From the NCBI RefSeq assembly GCF_000757425.2, contig NZ_JPKR02000005.1, positions 806,001 to 870,000 on the forward strand: DNA of 64,000 bases. The letters run 5' to 3'. The number at the start of each line of letters is the position of its first letter. The stretch's first letter is position 1. A program made the translations under genes and the position numbers. This DNA comes from Tatumella morbirosei. GTDB taxonomy: Bacteria > Pseudomonadota > Gammaproteobacteria > Enterobacterales > Enterobacteriaceae. This document shows, one piece after another, positions 9,376 through 17,914 of the stretch. The notes under the pieces are model-generated. The model did no database searches and had not been told where the DNA came from. It saw only the letters and a list, made by a program, of their open reading frames with translations.

Positions 9376-10290
9376 TCGACTGCCAGCGGTGGTTCTGCGT
9401 TGCCGCTGCCGGATCCTTCCGGCGAAGGTATTAACCAGCAGACCAGCAATAATCACGACAATACCTGTCATCTGGGCAGGGCTCATAGTTTCATGCAATA
9501 AAACGGATGCACTGAGTATACCTGCCACGGGTACCAGCAGAGCCATAGGGGCGACCCGCGATGCCTCATAACGGCCCAGTAACCCTCCCCACAACCCGTA
9601 GCCGACAATTGTCGACAAAAATGACAGATAGATAACCGAAAATACTCCAGTGGATGAGAAATTGACCAGACTGTTTTTTACAGCATCAGCCCCGTCAAAT
9701 AACCAGCTGCAGAGTATAAAAGGTAATACAGGGATAAAGGCGCTCCAGACAACCAGCGACATGGCAGGCACCGGATGGTGACGCATAATGACTTTATTTG
9801 TGATATTCCCCAGACCCCAGCAAAACGCTGCGGCTAGTGTCAGCAGCAAAGCGATGAGTGGCATGCCATGGGATGTGGTTCCAGCCAGGCTGTGTTCGGC
9901 AAGAAAAATCATTCCCAGCACCGAAATCAGTAAGCCGACAACGTTGTACCAGCGCAGTGACTCTTTAAGAAAAACGGCGCCAAACAACAAGGTGAAAAAC
10001 ACCTGAGCCTGCAGTATCAGTGACGCCAGGCCTGCAGGCATGCCGAGTTTTATCGACAGGAACAGGAAAGCAAACTGCCCAAAGCTTATCGTCAGCCCAT
10101 AGGCCAGCAACCATTTAAAAGGGACTGCTGGCCGTGGAATAAACAGACAGGCGGGAAACGCCACCAGGGCAAAGCGCAGTGTGGCAAGTAAGAAAGGCGG
10201 GATACCTTCCAGGCCGACTTTGATAATGACGAAATTTATTCCCCAGATAATCACTACACATAATGCCAGTAACACATCTTTAAATCGCAT
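9373..10290 (-). CDS. eamA: O-acetylserine/cysteine exporter, EamA-type DMT transporter
   Basis: Inner-membrane protein of 305 residues with about ten hydrophobic helices in two EamA repeats, the drug/metabolite transporter fold. Sequence agreement with E. coli EamA (YdeD) is good across the length: WGINFVIIKVGL near residue 16, GMPAGLASLILQAQ near 83, VGYGLWGGLLGRYE near 225 and VAPMALLVPVAGI near 243. The family member in E. coli exports cysteine-pathway metabolites. The minus-strand ATG at 10290 starts at the conserved MRFKDVLLAL. It lies 30 bp downstream of avtA on the same strand and may be co-transcribed with it. Confidence 0.85.
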   Translation of the reverse strand: MRFKDVLLALCVVIIWGINFVIIKVGLEGIPPFLLATLRFALVAFPACLFIPRPAVPFKWLLAYGLTISFGQFAFLFLSIKLGMPAGLASLILQAQVFFTLLFGAVFLKESLRWYNVVGLLISVLGMIFLAEHSLAGTTSHGMPLIALLLTLAAAFCWGLGNITNKVIMRHHPVPAMSLVVWSAFIPVLPFILCSWLFDGADAVKNSLVNFSSTGVFSVIYLSFLSTIVGYGLWGGLLGRYEASRVAPMALLVPVAGILSASVLLHETMSPAQMTGIVVIIAGLLVNTFAGRIRQRQRRTTAGSR

Positions 10291-10320
10291 AATTAAGCCT
10301 GTGGCCCGTAAAGGTTAATA

Positions 10321-11574
10321 TTAATTTTCTGCAGAAAAAAACCGGTCCAGCTCCTCTGCAAGGATAACAATCGCGCGTTCTATCTCTTGATTATCAGGGA
10401 CATAATTCATTCGCATACACTGACGGGTATGCTGCCATTCCCCGGTCAGACCCGGAAAGAAAAAATGCCCTGGTACCATCAATACTCCTCTGGCCTTTAG
10501 TCGGTGGTAGAGTTCTTCTGTAGAAACCGGCAGATTTTGGAACCACAGCCAGAGAAAAATCGCACCTTCCGGCTTATGGATCAGACAACGCTCTTCAGGG
10601 ATGTAACGACGAATCAGGTCAATAGTTTCAGCGACTTTGTTTTTGTAATAGGGCCTGATGACCTGTTCTGATAGCCGCAGCAAATCTTTACGACAAAGCA
10701 TTTCATGAGCAATGGCCGGACCGACGCTGCCTGGAGCCAGGCTGATGATACCGTTCATATTGCTGAGCGCCTGGATAGTCTCTTCATTGGCTATGATAAT
10801 TCCACAGCGTGCCCCGGGCAGTCCCAGTTTAGAAAGACTCATGCACAGAATGATATTTGGGTTCCACAGTGCCCGGGCTTCGGTAAAAATGATGCCGGGA
10901 AACGGTAACCCGTAAGCATTATCGATCAGCAGTGGAATATTATGTTGGCGGGCCAGTTGATCCAGACCGCTCAACTCCTCATCGGTAATCACGTTCCCGG
11001 TCGGGTTTGTCGGGCGTGAAACGCACATCAGACCAATATCATCCCCGAAAACAAGGTTTTCCATATCCACATGATACTTGAACTGTCCTTCCGGCAGGCG
11101 ACTGATAGTCGGTCTGGCGGCAACGAACAGATCTTCTTCCAGGCCTGCATCGGCATAGCCGAGGTATTCGGGGGTCAGAGGAAACAAGACTTTGCGTGTG
11201 GAGCCATCTGCCTGTTTACCGGCAAACAGATTAAACAGATAGAAAAACGCACTCTGACTGCCGTTGGTCAGGGCGATATTCCTGGCCGAGATATCCCAGC
11301 CATGGCTTTCTTTCAACGTTCTCGCAAGGCTCTCCAGCAAGGCATCTTTACCGCGGGGACCATCATAGTTGCAGAGTGCCTCTGTTAACGCACCACTTTG
11401 CTGCATTTCTGCCAGTAATTGCTGAAAATAGTCATCCATTTCAGGGATTTTCGCCGGATTACCTCCGCCGAGCATGACTGTGCCCGGGGTGCGTAAACCA
11501 CGCCCCATATCTTCCATTAAACGGGAAATCCCTGTCTGACGGGTAAATTTGTTGCCGAACTGAGAAAAATGCAT
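10321..11574 (-). CDS. avtA: Valine-pyruvate aminotransferase AvtA
   Basis: PLP-dependent class I aminotransferase (417 residues, the same as E. coli AvtA) that interconverts valine plus pyruvate with 2-oxoisovalerate plus alanine. Conserved segments include MLGGGNPA, LTNGSQSAFFYLFN, SRPTNPTGNV and the PLP-lysine motif MSLSKLGLPG (lysine near residue 245). I choose the ATG at 11574 because it matches the E. coli N-terminus and length. An in-frame GTG at 11610 would add 12 residues but would place its leader inside a GC-rich hairpin. The evidence is family identity; the ribosome-binding site is poor for both starts. Confidence 0.94.
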   Translation of the reverse strand: MHFSQFGNKFTRQTGISRLMEDMGRGLRTPGTVMLGGGNPAKIPEMDDYFQQLLAEMQQSGALTEALCNYDGPRGKDALLESLARTLKESHGWDISARNIALTNGSQSAFFYLFNLFAGKQADGSTRKVLFPLTPEYLGYADAGLEEDLFVAARPTISRLPEGQFKYHVDMENLVFGDDIGLMCVSRPTNPTGNVITDEELSGLDQLARQHNIPLLIDNAYGLPFPGIIFTEARALWNPNIILCMSLSKLGLPGARCGIIIANEETIQALSNMNGIISLAPGSVGPAIAHEMLCRKDLLRLSEQVIRPYYKNKVAETIDLIRRYIPEERCLIHKPEGAIFLWLWFQNLPVSTEELYHRLKARGVLMVPGHFFFPGLTGEWQHTRQCMRMNYVPDNQEIERAIVILAEELDRFFSAEN

Positions 11575-11614
11575 AGCAGGAGAAAGTTGGTTAATCGCAG
11601 GTGCAGTCACGATA

Positions 11615-11635
11615 GCGCCCGTCTGTTACGGGCGC
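11615..11635 (-). terminator. GC-rich hairpin between ghrB and avtA
   Basis: An 8-bp perfect stem (GCGCCCGT / ACGGGCGC) with a five-base loop lies between the ghrB stop and the avtA start. It has no T run, so it could be a weak terminator, an mRNA-stability element or an operator. It shares the GCCCGT/ACGGGC core with the hairpin on the other side of ghrB. Confidence 0.5.
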
Positions 11636-11669
11636 AATCATAATGATGTTTAATATGAAAATTAAACCA

Positions 11670-12647
11670 TTATTGCTGTTTTACCGACTGAGGGTTGACG
11701 CAATTCTTATCCAGTTTTCCGGCCAGCGCGGCAATCAGATTTTCCACACCTTCACGCTTCATTGCGTATCGTGTCTGATGGGTGGCTGAACCGACATGCG
11801 GTAAAGTGACCACGTTGGGTAGTGTCAGCAGTTCTGAGTTGGCTGGTATGGGTTCGCGTTCGAAAACATCCAGGCCTGCGGCATAAATCTGCTTATTTTT
11901 CAGGGCATCAGTCAGCGCCTGTTGATCGAGGACTGCGCCACGACCCGCATTCACCAGCACCGCCCCGGGTTTCATCAACGCCAGCTGTTGCGCTCCAATC
12001 AACTGCCGTGTTTCATCAGAGAGAGGTAAAATAATGCAGACGAAGTCGCTTTTTTCCAGTAACTCTTCAAGACCGCAATACTGTGCCGAAAAGCGCTGTT
12101 CTGCGTCCGGGTGACTTGTCCGAGCGTTGTACAGAATATCCATACTGAAACCAAGATGCGCTCGTTGCGCTACCGCCATACCAATTCGTCCCATTCCAAT
12201 TATACCGAGCGTTTTGTGATGCACATCGATACTGAATAACTCAGGGGTGATACTTTTTTGCCATTTACCTGCTTTGACCCAGTTATCCAGCCAGGTTATG
12301 TGTCGGGCACTGGCGAGGATCAGTGCGAAAATGGTATCGGCAACTGTTTCACTTAATATTGTGGTATGCATCAGGGCAATTTGCCGTGCATTCAGGGCAT
12401 CAACATCGAACAGGTCGTACCCGGCCGTCAGGGTAGAGCAGACACGCAACGCCGGCATTTTGTTGAGTAATGCCTGGTTCACTTTAGCCCCGGAACCCAA
12501 CAGTCCGACCGCCTGAGAAAAGGCGGTCGCGTGTTGTGCCACGGTATTCTCGCTCAGATCGCTGACTTCGGTTATCTGGCAATGTTCCGACAGAAGACTT
12601 TGTAGCTCAGCTGGTAAAGGTTTATATACGATAACCGGGGGTTTCAT
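11670..12647 (-). CDS. ghrB: Glyoxylate/hydroxypyruvate/2-ketogluconate reductase GhrB
   Basis: A 325-residue D-2-hydroxyacid dehydrogenase that reduces glyoxylate, hydroxypyruvate and 2-ketogluconate with NADPH. The NAD(P)-binding GMGRIG is at residues 151-156, the catalytic arginine lies in NAGRGAVLD near 237, and the catalytic histidine in LPHVGSATHQTR near 285. HHKTLGIIGMGRIGMA and KNCVNPQ at the end match E. coli GhrB. AGGAGAGGCGGA precedes the minus-strand ATG. The gene is followed by avtA and preceded by a PtxS-like LacI-family repressor on the same strand, which suggests use of ketogluconate as a substrate (inference). Confidence 0.93.
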   Translation of the reverse strand: MKPPVIVYKPLPAELQSLLSEHCQITEVSDLSENTVAQHATAFSQAVGLLGSGAKVNQALLNKMPALRVCSTLTAGYDLFDVDALNARQIALMHTTILSETVADTIFALILASARHITWLDNWVKAGKWQKSITPELFSIDVHHKTLGIIGMGRIGMAVAQRAHLGFSMDILYNARTSHPDAEQRFSAQYCGLEELLEKSDFVCIILPLSDETRQLIGAQQLALMKPGAVLVNAGRGAVLDQQALTDALKNKQIYAAGLDVFEREPIPANSELLTLPNVVTLPHVGSATHQTRYAMKREGVENLIAALAGKLDKNCVNPQSVKQQ

Positions 12648-12683
12648 TCCGCCTCTCCTGGTTTTGAGGTTGTGATTAATGAA

Positions 12684-12700
12684 AGCCCGTATTACGGGCT
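12684..12700 (-). other. Inverted repeat upstream of ghrB
   Basis: AGCCCGT-att-ACGGGCT is a perfect 7-bp inverted repeat 37 bases before the ghrB start on the minus strand. It may be a terminator of the upstream regulator gene, followed only by TTTC, or an operator. The core is shared with the hairpin after ghrB. Confidence 0.5.
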
Positions 12701-12916
12701 GCAGCAGATATCCTGTGTGGTATAACTGCAGTCAGCTTCGGGAGGGTTTAAGCCACTGTCCGCGGAAGCAAACCCATAGCCGGATAGCCGGACAGCAGAC
12801 CTGAAGTGTGCTGTCTGTTGTGAAAACATCCGGAACATTAATTTAGCCTTTGTCCGGTTTATAAGGTATTACTCTTTCTTGCAGGATCGTCACATTGTAT
12901 GAAGGCTATCTGCGGG

Positions 12917-13960
12917 TCATTGAACGCGTCGGATGGACTGTAAAGGCTGACTCGATCCGCGGATCACCAGTTCACCGCTGAAGAAGTGTTCGGTGCGTTC
13001 TGACTCTGCCTGTTTTATACGATTGATGACGCTTTGCAGTGAGCGATAACCTATCTGATGAGTAGGTTGCCTGAGCGTGGTGATTCCAGTGCCGACCAGT
13101 GATGACCAGTTCATCTCATCAAAGCCGACCAGTCCGACATCAGTACCACAGACAATACCCTTCGCCTGTAACTGCTTAACCACCTGTAATGTCAAAGAAC
13201 CATTGGCAGTAATAATTGCACAGCGCTGGTGGCGGTTTCTGCTTAAAAAGTCATCCAGACAATGGTTGAGTTCAGCTTCCTGATGTAAGGCAATTTCGGT
13301 ATTCTCTCCCTGTACTTCCGGATAAGTCGCGACGGTCTGACAAAAAGTTTTAAGTCGTTCTCTTCGGGTATTCACGCTGCCAACAGGCTCGCTGATAAAC
13401 AACAGGGCGTTATAACCGTTATCAGCCAGATGGCGCGTGACTTTTTCGGAGGCTTCATGGTTATCAAGACCAATGACATCGCAGTCAAAATCTTCAATTT
13501 TTCGGTCTATCAGCGTCATGGGCAGGCGGGATTGTTGAAGACGGCTTAGCTCTTCTTCATGCATGCCAACAGCATTAACGATAATCCCTTCAACCTGGTA
13601 GCTGCTGAGTAACTGGATATAATATTGCTCCAGTGATACCTCATTATTGGTATTACACATTAGCAGGGTAAAACCATAATCCCGACATGCCGCTTCTATA
13701 CCACACATGATTTCTACCGAATAAGCATTGGTAATATCCGCAATTATCAGTCCTATGAGGCGTGTCCGACCTCTTTTCAGACTACGAGCCATTTGGCTGG
13801 GGCGGTAATTAAGTGTGGCGATAGCCTGCTCTATTCGTTCTTTAAGTGCAGGGGATAACACATTTAACTCGCCATTCAGATAGCGGGAAACACTGGTTTT
13901 TCCGGTACCTGCGGCTTTAGCGACATCACTGATAGTGGCTCTTGCTGGCCTGCTTGTCAT
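12917..13960 (-). CDS. LacI-family transcriptional regulator, PtxS-like
   Basis: A 347-residue repressor-type protein. The helix-turn-helix (TISDVAKAAGTGKTSVSRYLN, about residues 8-28) is followed by a hinge and a periplasmic-binding-like sensor domain. GRTRLIGLIIADITNAYSVEIM and the late TTLRQPTHQIGYRS resemble PtxS, the 2-ketogluconate-responsive repressor of Pseudomonas, more than GntR or IdnR. The start at 13960 follows AGAAGGA; an upstream in-frame start adds 15 residues that do not match the family. It lies 269 bp upstream of ghrB on the same strand, so ghrB is the obvious candidate target. No kgu or ptx catabolic genes are present, so the inducer and full regulon remain uncertain. Confidence 0.8.
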   Translation of the reverse strand: MTSRPARATISDVAKAAGTGKTSVSRYLNGELNVLSPALKERIEQAIATLNYRPSQMARSLKRGRTRLIGLIIADITNAYSVEIMCGIEAACRDYGFTLLMCNTNNEVSLEQYYIQLLSSYQVEGIIVNAVGMHEEELSRLQQSRLPMTLIDRKIEDFDCDVIGLDNHEASEKVTRHLADNGYNALLFISEPVGSVNTRRERLKTFCQTVATYPEVQGENTEIALHQEAELNHCLDDFLSRNRHQRCAIITANGSLTLQVVKQLQAKGIVCGTDVGLVGFDEMNWSSLVGTGITTLRQPTHQIGYRSLQSVINRIKQAESERTEHFFSGELVIRGSSQPLQSIRRVQ

Positions 13961-14073
13961 TCCGTTCCTTCTCCGGTTAAACCTGCAGAAAAGCAGGCCT
14001 TGCAAGGTAATTATGCCTGTCCGTCAGCAGATATTCGACCCTGCTTTGAAAAGTGGTATTTATCTGCTGTGAT

Positions 14074-14652
14074 TTATAGTGTGTCAGAAGCATTGTCCGG
14101 ATGGCAAAAACAGTGGGTCTGATGATCGTTAACCATCCCTGTAGCCTGCATAAAAGCGTAGCAGATGGTGGGCCCGATAAATTTGAATCCACGCTTTTTC
14201 AGCGCTGCGGACATTTTCATCGCCACGGGGCTGGTTACCGGAACATCATGTGCATTGCCATAGTGATTGACGACAGGCTGATTTTCTACAAATCCCCACA
14301 GGAAATCACTGAACGACTCTCCGGAAGATTCCATAACCAGCAGTGCCTGTGCATTACTGATAATCGCATTAATTTTACCACGGTGCCTGATAATTGAAGG
14401 GTCCGACAACCGTGGCTCAATGTCCGGCAAGGTCATTTTCGCGATGAGTGCCGGCGAAAACTGATGAAATAACCGGCGATAAGCTTCCCGTTTTCTGAGC
14501 ACTGTTATCCATGATAATCCCGCCTGCTGACCTTCAAGACACAGCATTTCGAACAAGACTTGTGGATCTTTCTGTGGAACGCCCCATTCATGGTCATGGT
14601 AGGCAATGTAAAGCGGGTCATCACTGACCCAGGAACAACGCTGAATTGTCAT
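14074..14652 (-). CDS. tag: DNA-3-methyladenine glycosylase I
   Basis: Base-excision-repair enzyme (192 residues) that removes 3-methyladenine from alkylated DNA. Conserved: Cys6 in the IQRCSW start, YIAYHDHEWGVP, LEGQQAGLSW with the active-site glutamate, IIRHRGKI, and KKRGFKFIGPTICYAFMQA. The zinc ligands appear as the early Cys and His plus H and C in the NDHQTHC segment. The ATG at 14652 aligns with E. coli Tag; an upstream in-frame start adds eight residues without family support. In E. coli tag lies near ghrB, so the neighbourhood is partly kept. Confidence 0.95.
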   Translation of the reverse strand: MTIQRCSWVSDDPLYIAYHDHEWGVPQKDPQVLFEMLCLEGQQAGLSWITVLRKREAYRRLFHQFSPALIAKMTLPDIEPRLSDPSIIRHRGKINAIISNAQALLVMESSGESFSDFLWGFVENQPVVNHYGNAHDVPVTSPVAMKMSAALKKRGFKFIGPTICYAFMQATGMVNDHQTHCFCHPDNASDTL

Positions 14653-14830
14653 TATCGTTTCCCGGAATGTTGCCAAAGTTCACCTATTCTAGCCGGGCAT
14701 AGCGAAAGCGGCAGGAATATTCACTGCATGTTTTTGCGATCCACGCCGACAAACTTGATACACTATAGGGAGGTGGTTCCGCGATACGGGATTTGTGCGG
14801 AACGGGATATTTGATCAGTCAGGTTCTGTT

Positions 14831-15376
14831 ATGCCGGTTAAACTTTTAGCTTCATCTGTCATCGGGCTGGATGAATTCAGCCAGAATCCGCTCTCTGCAC
14901 TGGAAAATGCAGGGCAGGGGACCCTTGCGGTATTTGATAAGAATGCTCCGGTGATGTATGCGTTGACGGCGGAACGGTTGGCGGAGTTGTTAGCTGCAGA
15001 ATCTGCTATGCAACGGCCTACGGATGTGGCGCTTGATGATCAGTTTTTTGACCAGCAGGAAGTGTCACCGGTCTCTTTGCGAATACCCGCCGGAAAATTT
15101 CCGATGTTTGCCGGCTGGCAACCAGACCCGGACTTCTTGCGCCAGGCTGCAATATGGGGGATAGCATTGGGTGAACCGGTGAGTGATGAAGAGCTGGCTT
15201 CCTTTGTCTCTTACTGGCAGGCAGAAGGCCGGACATTTCATCATATTCAGTGGCAGCAAAAACTGGCCCGCTCCCTCCAGGCAGGCAGAGTGAATAAATA
15301 TCCTCAGACACGCCGCGATCATACTCAGGTGGCGGAACCTGACCGTCAGATTCCTAATGGTTTCAGGGGTGAATAA
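14831..15376 (+). CDS. dnaT: Primosomal protein DnaT
   Basis: Component of the PriA/PriB-DnaT-DnaB/C replication-restart primosome, 181 residues. Conserved blocks are LAVFDKNAPVMYALTAERLAELL, DVALDDQ, GKFPMFAGWQPDPDF and the C-terminal ELASFVSYWQAEGRTFHHIQWQQKLARSLQ, all characteristic of DnaT. The ATG at 14831 gives E. coli-like length (179); an in-frame upstream reading would extend it by 12 residues without support. The stop codon overlaps the dnaC start (TAATG), showing translational coupling. Confidence 0.95.
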   Translation: MPVKLLASSVIGLDEFSQNPLSALENAGQGTLAVFDKNAPVMYALTAERLAELLAAESAMQRPTDVALDDQFFDQQEVSPVSLRIPAGKFPMFAGWQPDPDFLRQAAIWGIALGEPVSDEELASFVSYWQAEGRTFHHIQWQQKLARSLQAGRVNKYPQTRRDHTQVAEPDRQIPNGFRGE

Positions 15377-16116
15377 TGAAAACACCGGAAAATCTGTTCA
15401 GCCGTTTACAACGATTGATGCCCGCAGGGGTCAGGCCTAAATTCACTAATGGTGAGGAGTTACTGGCCTGGAACCAGCAGCAGGGATTGTTGCGCTCAGA
15501 ATCCATTGTCCGTGAAAACCGTGCCATGAAAATGCAGCGTATCATGGGACGATCCGGAATTCGCGAGTTACACATTAACTGTTCATTTGACAATTATCGG
15601 GTAGAAAACGAAGCACAAAGCAAAGCGTTAACTATGGCAAGACAATATGCCGCAGAGTTTGACAATAGTATTGCCAGTTTTGTCTTTTCCGGGCGACCGG
15701 GCACCGGTAAAAACCATCTGGCGGCGGCAATTGGTAATGATTTAATTTTGCGTGGCAAAAGTGTGCTGATTGTCACTGTCGCTGACCTGATGTCGAATAT
15801 GAAAGGGACCTTTAGTGGTGACAGTCAGTTGACTGAAGAGGGGCTGATTAACGATTTGAGTAGTGTTGACCTGCTGGTCATTGATGAGATTGGCATGCAA
15901 ACCGAGTCACGCTATGAGAAGGTGATAATCAATCAGATAGTCGATCGTCGTTCCTCATCGAAACGCCCGACAGGTATGTTGTCGAATCTGAATCATGACG
16001 GAATGAATGCTTTGCTGGGCGAACGAGTGATGGACCGGATGCGGCTCGGTAACAGCATGTGGGTTCGTTTTGACTGGGAGAGTTATCGCGACCGGGTACG
16101 CGGAGACGAATATTAA
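15376..16116 (+). CDS. dnaC: DNA replication protein DnaC, helicase loader
   Basis: AAA+ ATPase of 246 residues that loads DnaB helicase at oriC and during restart. The N-terminal DnaB-binding part is followed by NCSFDNYRVENEAQ, Walker A GRPGTGKN (near residue 104), Walker B LLVIDEIG, the sensor/ISM region EKVIINQIVDRRSSSKRPTGML and the arginine-finger region GERVMDRMRLG. It matches E. coli DnaC (245 residues) throughout. It shares one base with the dnaT stop codon, so the two are co-translated. Confidence 0.96.
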   Translation: MKTPENLFSRLQRLMPAGVRPKFTNGEELLAWNQQQGLLRSESIVRENRAMKMQRIMGRSGIRELHINCSFDNYRVENEAQSKALTMARQYAAEFDNSIASFVFSGRPGTGKNHLAAAIGNDLILRGKSVLIVTVADLMSNMKGTFSGDSQLTEEGLINDLSSVDLLVIDEIGMQTESRYEKVIINQIVDRRSSSKRPTGMLSNLNHDGMNALLGERVMDRMRLGNSMWVRFDWESYRDRVRGDEY

Positions 16117-16753
16117 TCTTTGTTAAAGGTTAACTCCCGGTGGCTGATTGTCGCAGAAGTTTCAGTGCTGTCCCGATAAATCCCGAGAAAGTGGGACAAT
16201 TTTTCAGCTGTAATGCAGATTTACTCTTCATCAGTGCCACAAAAATGTCCTGTATCCCCATCGTTACCTGGTATTCAGCTTTGCTGATAGCCAGTAAAAA
16301 ATCACCCGGGCACGCTCTTCCCTCCGGCGGATGCCACCCGGGGGCAGCACGATATACACTACCGATGGCCTGGCCTGTAATCCCGGAGAATGAGGCAGAG
16401 TAAAGCCTTCCCCCGGGAATATGCAGGCAATCTGCTCACGATGATTCACCGGGGAATAGAAATGTTCATCCACTATTTTCTTCTGCTGCAGCTGATCGCC
16501 TATCCGGTGGAACACTTTTTCGTGGGTGACGCGGGGTTGTGCCGTGGATATTTTTCCTGTGCAAAGCGGAAAAAACGGTGAAATGAGGCTATTGTGAGAA
16601 AAATTTTTTTAACAACAAATTAAATTCCGGGTTCATCAACAGAGGTGGGGCACCTTTATGTTGGGACAGGCTTCCCGGCAGGATGTTCTGGTGTCATTAT
16701 CAGAACCGGCCTGCAACCAGGTGATTTTTCATTAATTCAGACAGGAGCCGGCA
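16117..16753. other. 637-bp region without an assignable gene
   Basis: Open frames of 60-87 codons exist on both strands (for example 16140-16403 plus and 16264-16515 minus), but none has a good ribosome-binding site or a recognisable family, and they overlap one another. The stretch ends in an AT-rich segment with a run of T (around 16601-16610) and then the pptA ribosome-binding site. It may be the relic of a lost gene between dnaC and pptA. I see no RNA gene that I can name. Confidence 0.4.
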
Positions 16754-16984
16754 ATGCCGCATATCGAAATTAAAGCTTTCCCGCGAGAACTCACTGATGA
16801 GCAAGAAACAGCCCTGTCCAGAGCGCTGACCGAAGTTCTTGAACAGCATATGCAGAGTAAAGAGTCTGCTGTCAGTATTGCGCTCAAATATATCCCGCAG
16901 GCAGAGTGGAAAGCCAGGGTATGGGATACCCAGATAGCCCCTGAGATGGATGAGTTGATCAAAAAGCCTGGCTATAAGATGTAA
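16754..16984 (+). CDS. pptA: 4-oxalocrotonate tautomerase family protein PptA
   Basis: A 76-residue tautomerase-superfamily protein resembling E. coli PptA (YdcE). The catalytic proline follows the initiator methionine (MPHIEIKAFPREL), becoming Pro1 after processing. SKESAVSIAL and the end IAPEMDELIKKPGYKM also match. The family uses Pro1 as a base to ketonise enols; the natural substrate of PptA is not established. AGGAG (16742-16746) precedes the ATG. A terminator follows before ssuE. Confidence 0.92.
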   Translation: MPHIEIKAFPRELTDEQETALSRALTEVLEQHMQSKESAVSIALKYIPQAEWKARVWDTQIAPEMDELIKKPGYKM

Positions 16985-17033
16985 GACATCTTTTGATTGC
17001 TGTGCACCATCCCTTATGCACGGTGTATATCTG

Positions 17034-17068
17034 TATCCGGCAATAGCTTTGCCGGATATATTATTTTT
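17034..17068 (+). terminator. Rho-independent terminator after pptA
   Basis: A 10-bp perfect stem (TATCCGGCAA / TTGCCGGATA) with a TAGCT loop is followed by TATTATTTTT. Confidence 0.85.
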
Positions 17069-17138
17069 CCTGCCCTTATCGCTCTGTCATCATTCCCGCA
17101 TATTTTTCTGAAAACAGCATACTGATAAGGGGACTGTC

Positions 17139-17696
17139 ATGCGGGTAGTGACTTTAGCCGGAAGTCCGCGCTTTCCTTCGCGCTCTACGGCATTACTGAC
17201 ACTCAGCCAGAAAATTCTTGAGTCTCAGGGGATTGAAGTGCTTCCCTGGAATATTCAGCATTTTGACCCGGATGACCTGATTCAGGCGCGGTTTGATGCA
17301 CCGGCTATCTCTCTGTTTAAGGAGGATCTCGCCAGCGCACAAGGTTTGATTATTGCCACACCGGTTTACAAAGCGGCCTATTCCGGAGCATTGAAAACGA
17401 TTCTGGACCTGTTACCGGAACGCGCTCTGGAAAATAAAGTGGTGCTTCCGGTTGCTACCGCAGGCAGTCACGCCCATCTGCTGGCGATCGATTATGCACT
17501 GAAACCGGTACTGAGTGCTCTGAAAGCCCGTGATATTTTACACGGTGTGTTTGCTGATGATTCACAGGTTAAGCAAAGCGACAGAGAGGCAAAGATCGAC
17601 CAGGTGATTATCGACCGGCTGAATAATGAGCTGAATGCCTTCCTGAATGCACTGAATCGTTTGCATACCCCCATGCTTGCAGGGCTGGTCGCCTGA
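17139..17696 (+). CDS. ssuE: NAD(P)H-dependent FMN reductase SsuE
   Basis: Flavodoxin-fold reductase of 185 residues that supplies reduced FMN to alkanesulfonate monooxygenase SsuD. The FMN phosphate loop is GSPRFPSRS (residues 8-16), followed by ATPVYKAAYSGALKTILDLLPERAL and the SsuE-specific VLPVATAGSHAHLLAIDYALKPVL. AAGGGG precedes the ATG. In E. coli ssuE begins the ssuEADCB operon; here no sulfonate monooxygenase or transporter follows, so it either serves a partner elsewhere or another flavin-dependent enzyme. Confidence 0.92.
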   Translation: MRVVTLAGSPRFPSRSTALLTLSQKILESQGIEVLPWNIQHFDPDDLIQARFDAPAISLFKEDLASAQGLIIATPVYKAAYSGALKTILDLLPERALENKVVLPVATAGSHAHLLAIDYALKPVLSALKARDILHGVFADDSQVKQSDREAKIDQVIIDRLNNELNAFLNALNRLHTPMLAGLVA

Positions 17697-17914
17697 CCTG
17701 TGCGGGCATTTGTGGCTATCGTTGAAGGTCAGCCAGTTGCCCGCCATTCTCTTTATCCGCTTCTGTTTCCATACTCTTCCTGTGAAAACCTTTTTTTTGT
17801 GACTCCTCACTGGCGTATTGAAAAGAATCCGATAACAATATGCTGTACACTTTGCATCCGGGGTTTTGCCCCGCTGACACTATATCGCTGTTGTTACGTA
17901 TTGGAAATCTGAGT

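Noticed and set aside
16264-16515. Minus-strand 83-codon open frame after dnaC
   Set aside because: No ribosome-binding site, unusual composition and no recognisable domain; overlaps another frame on the plus strand.
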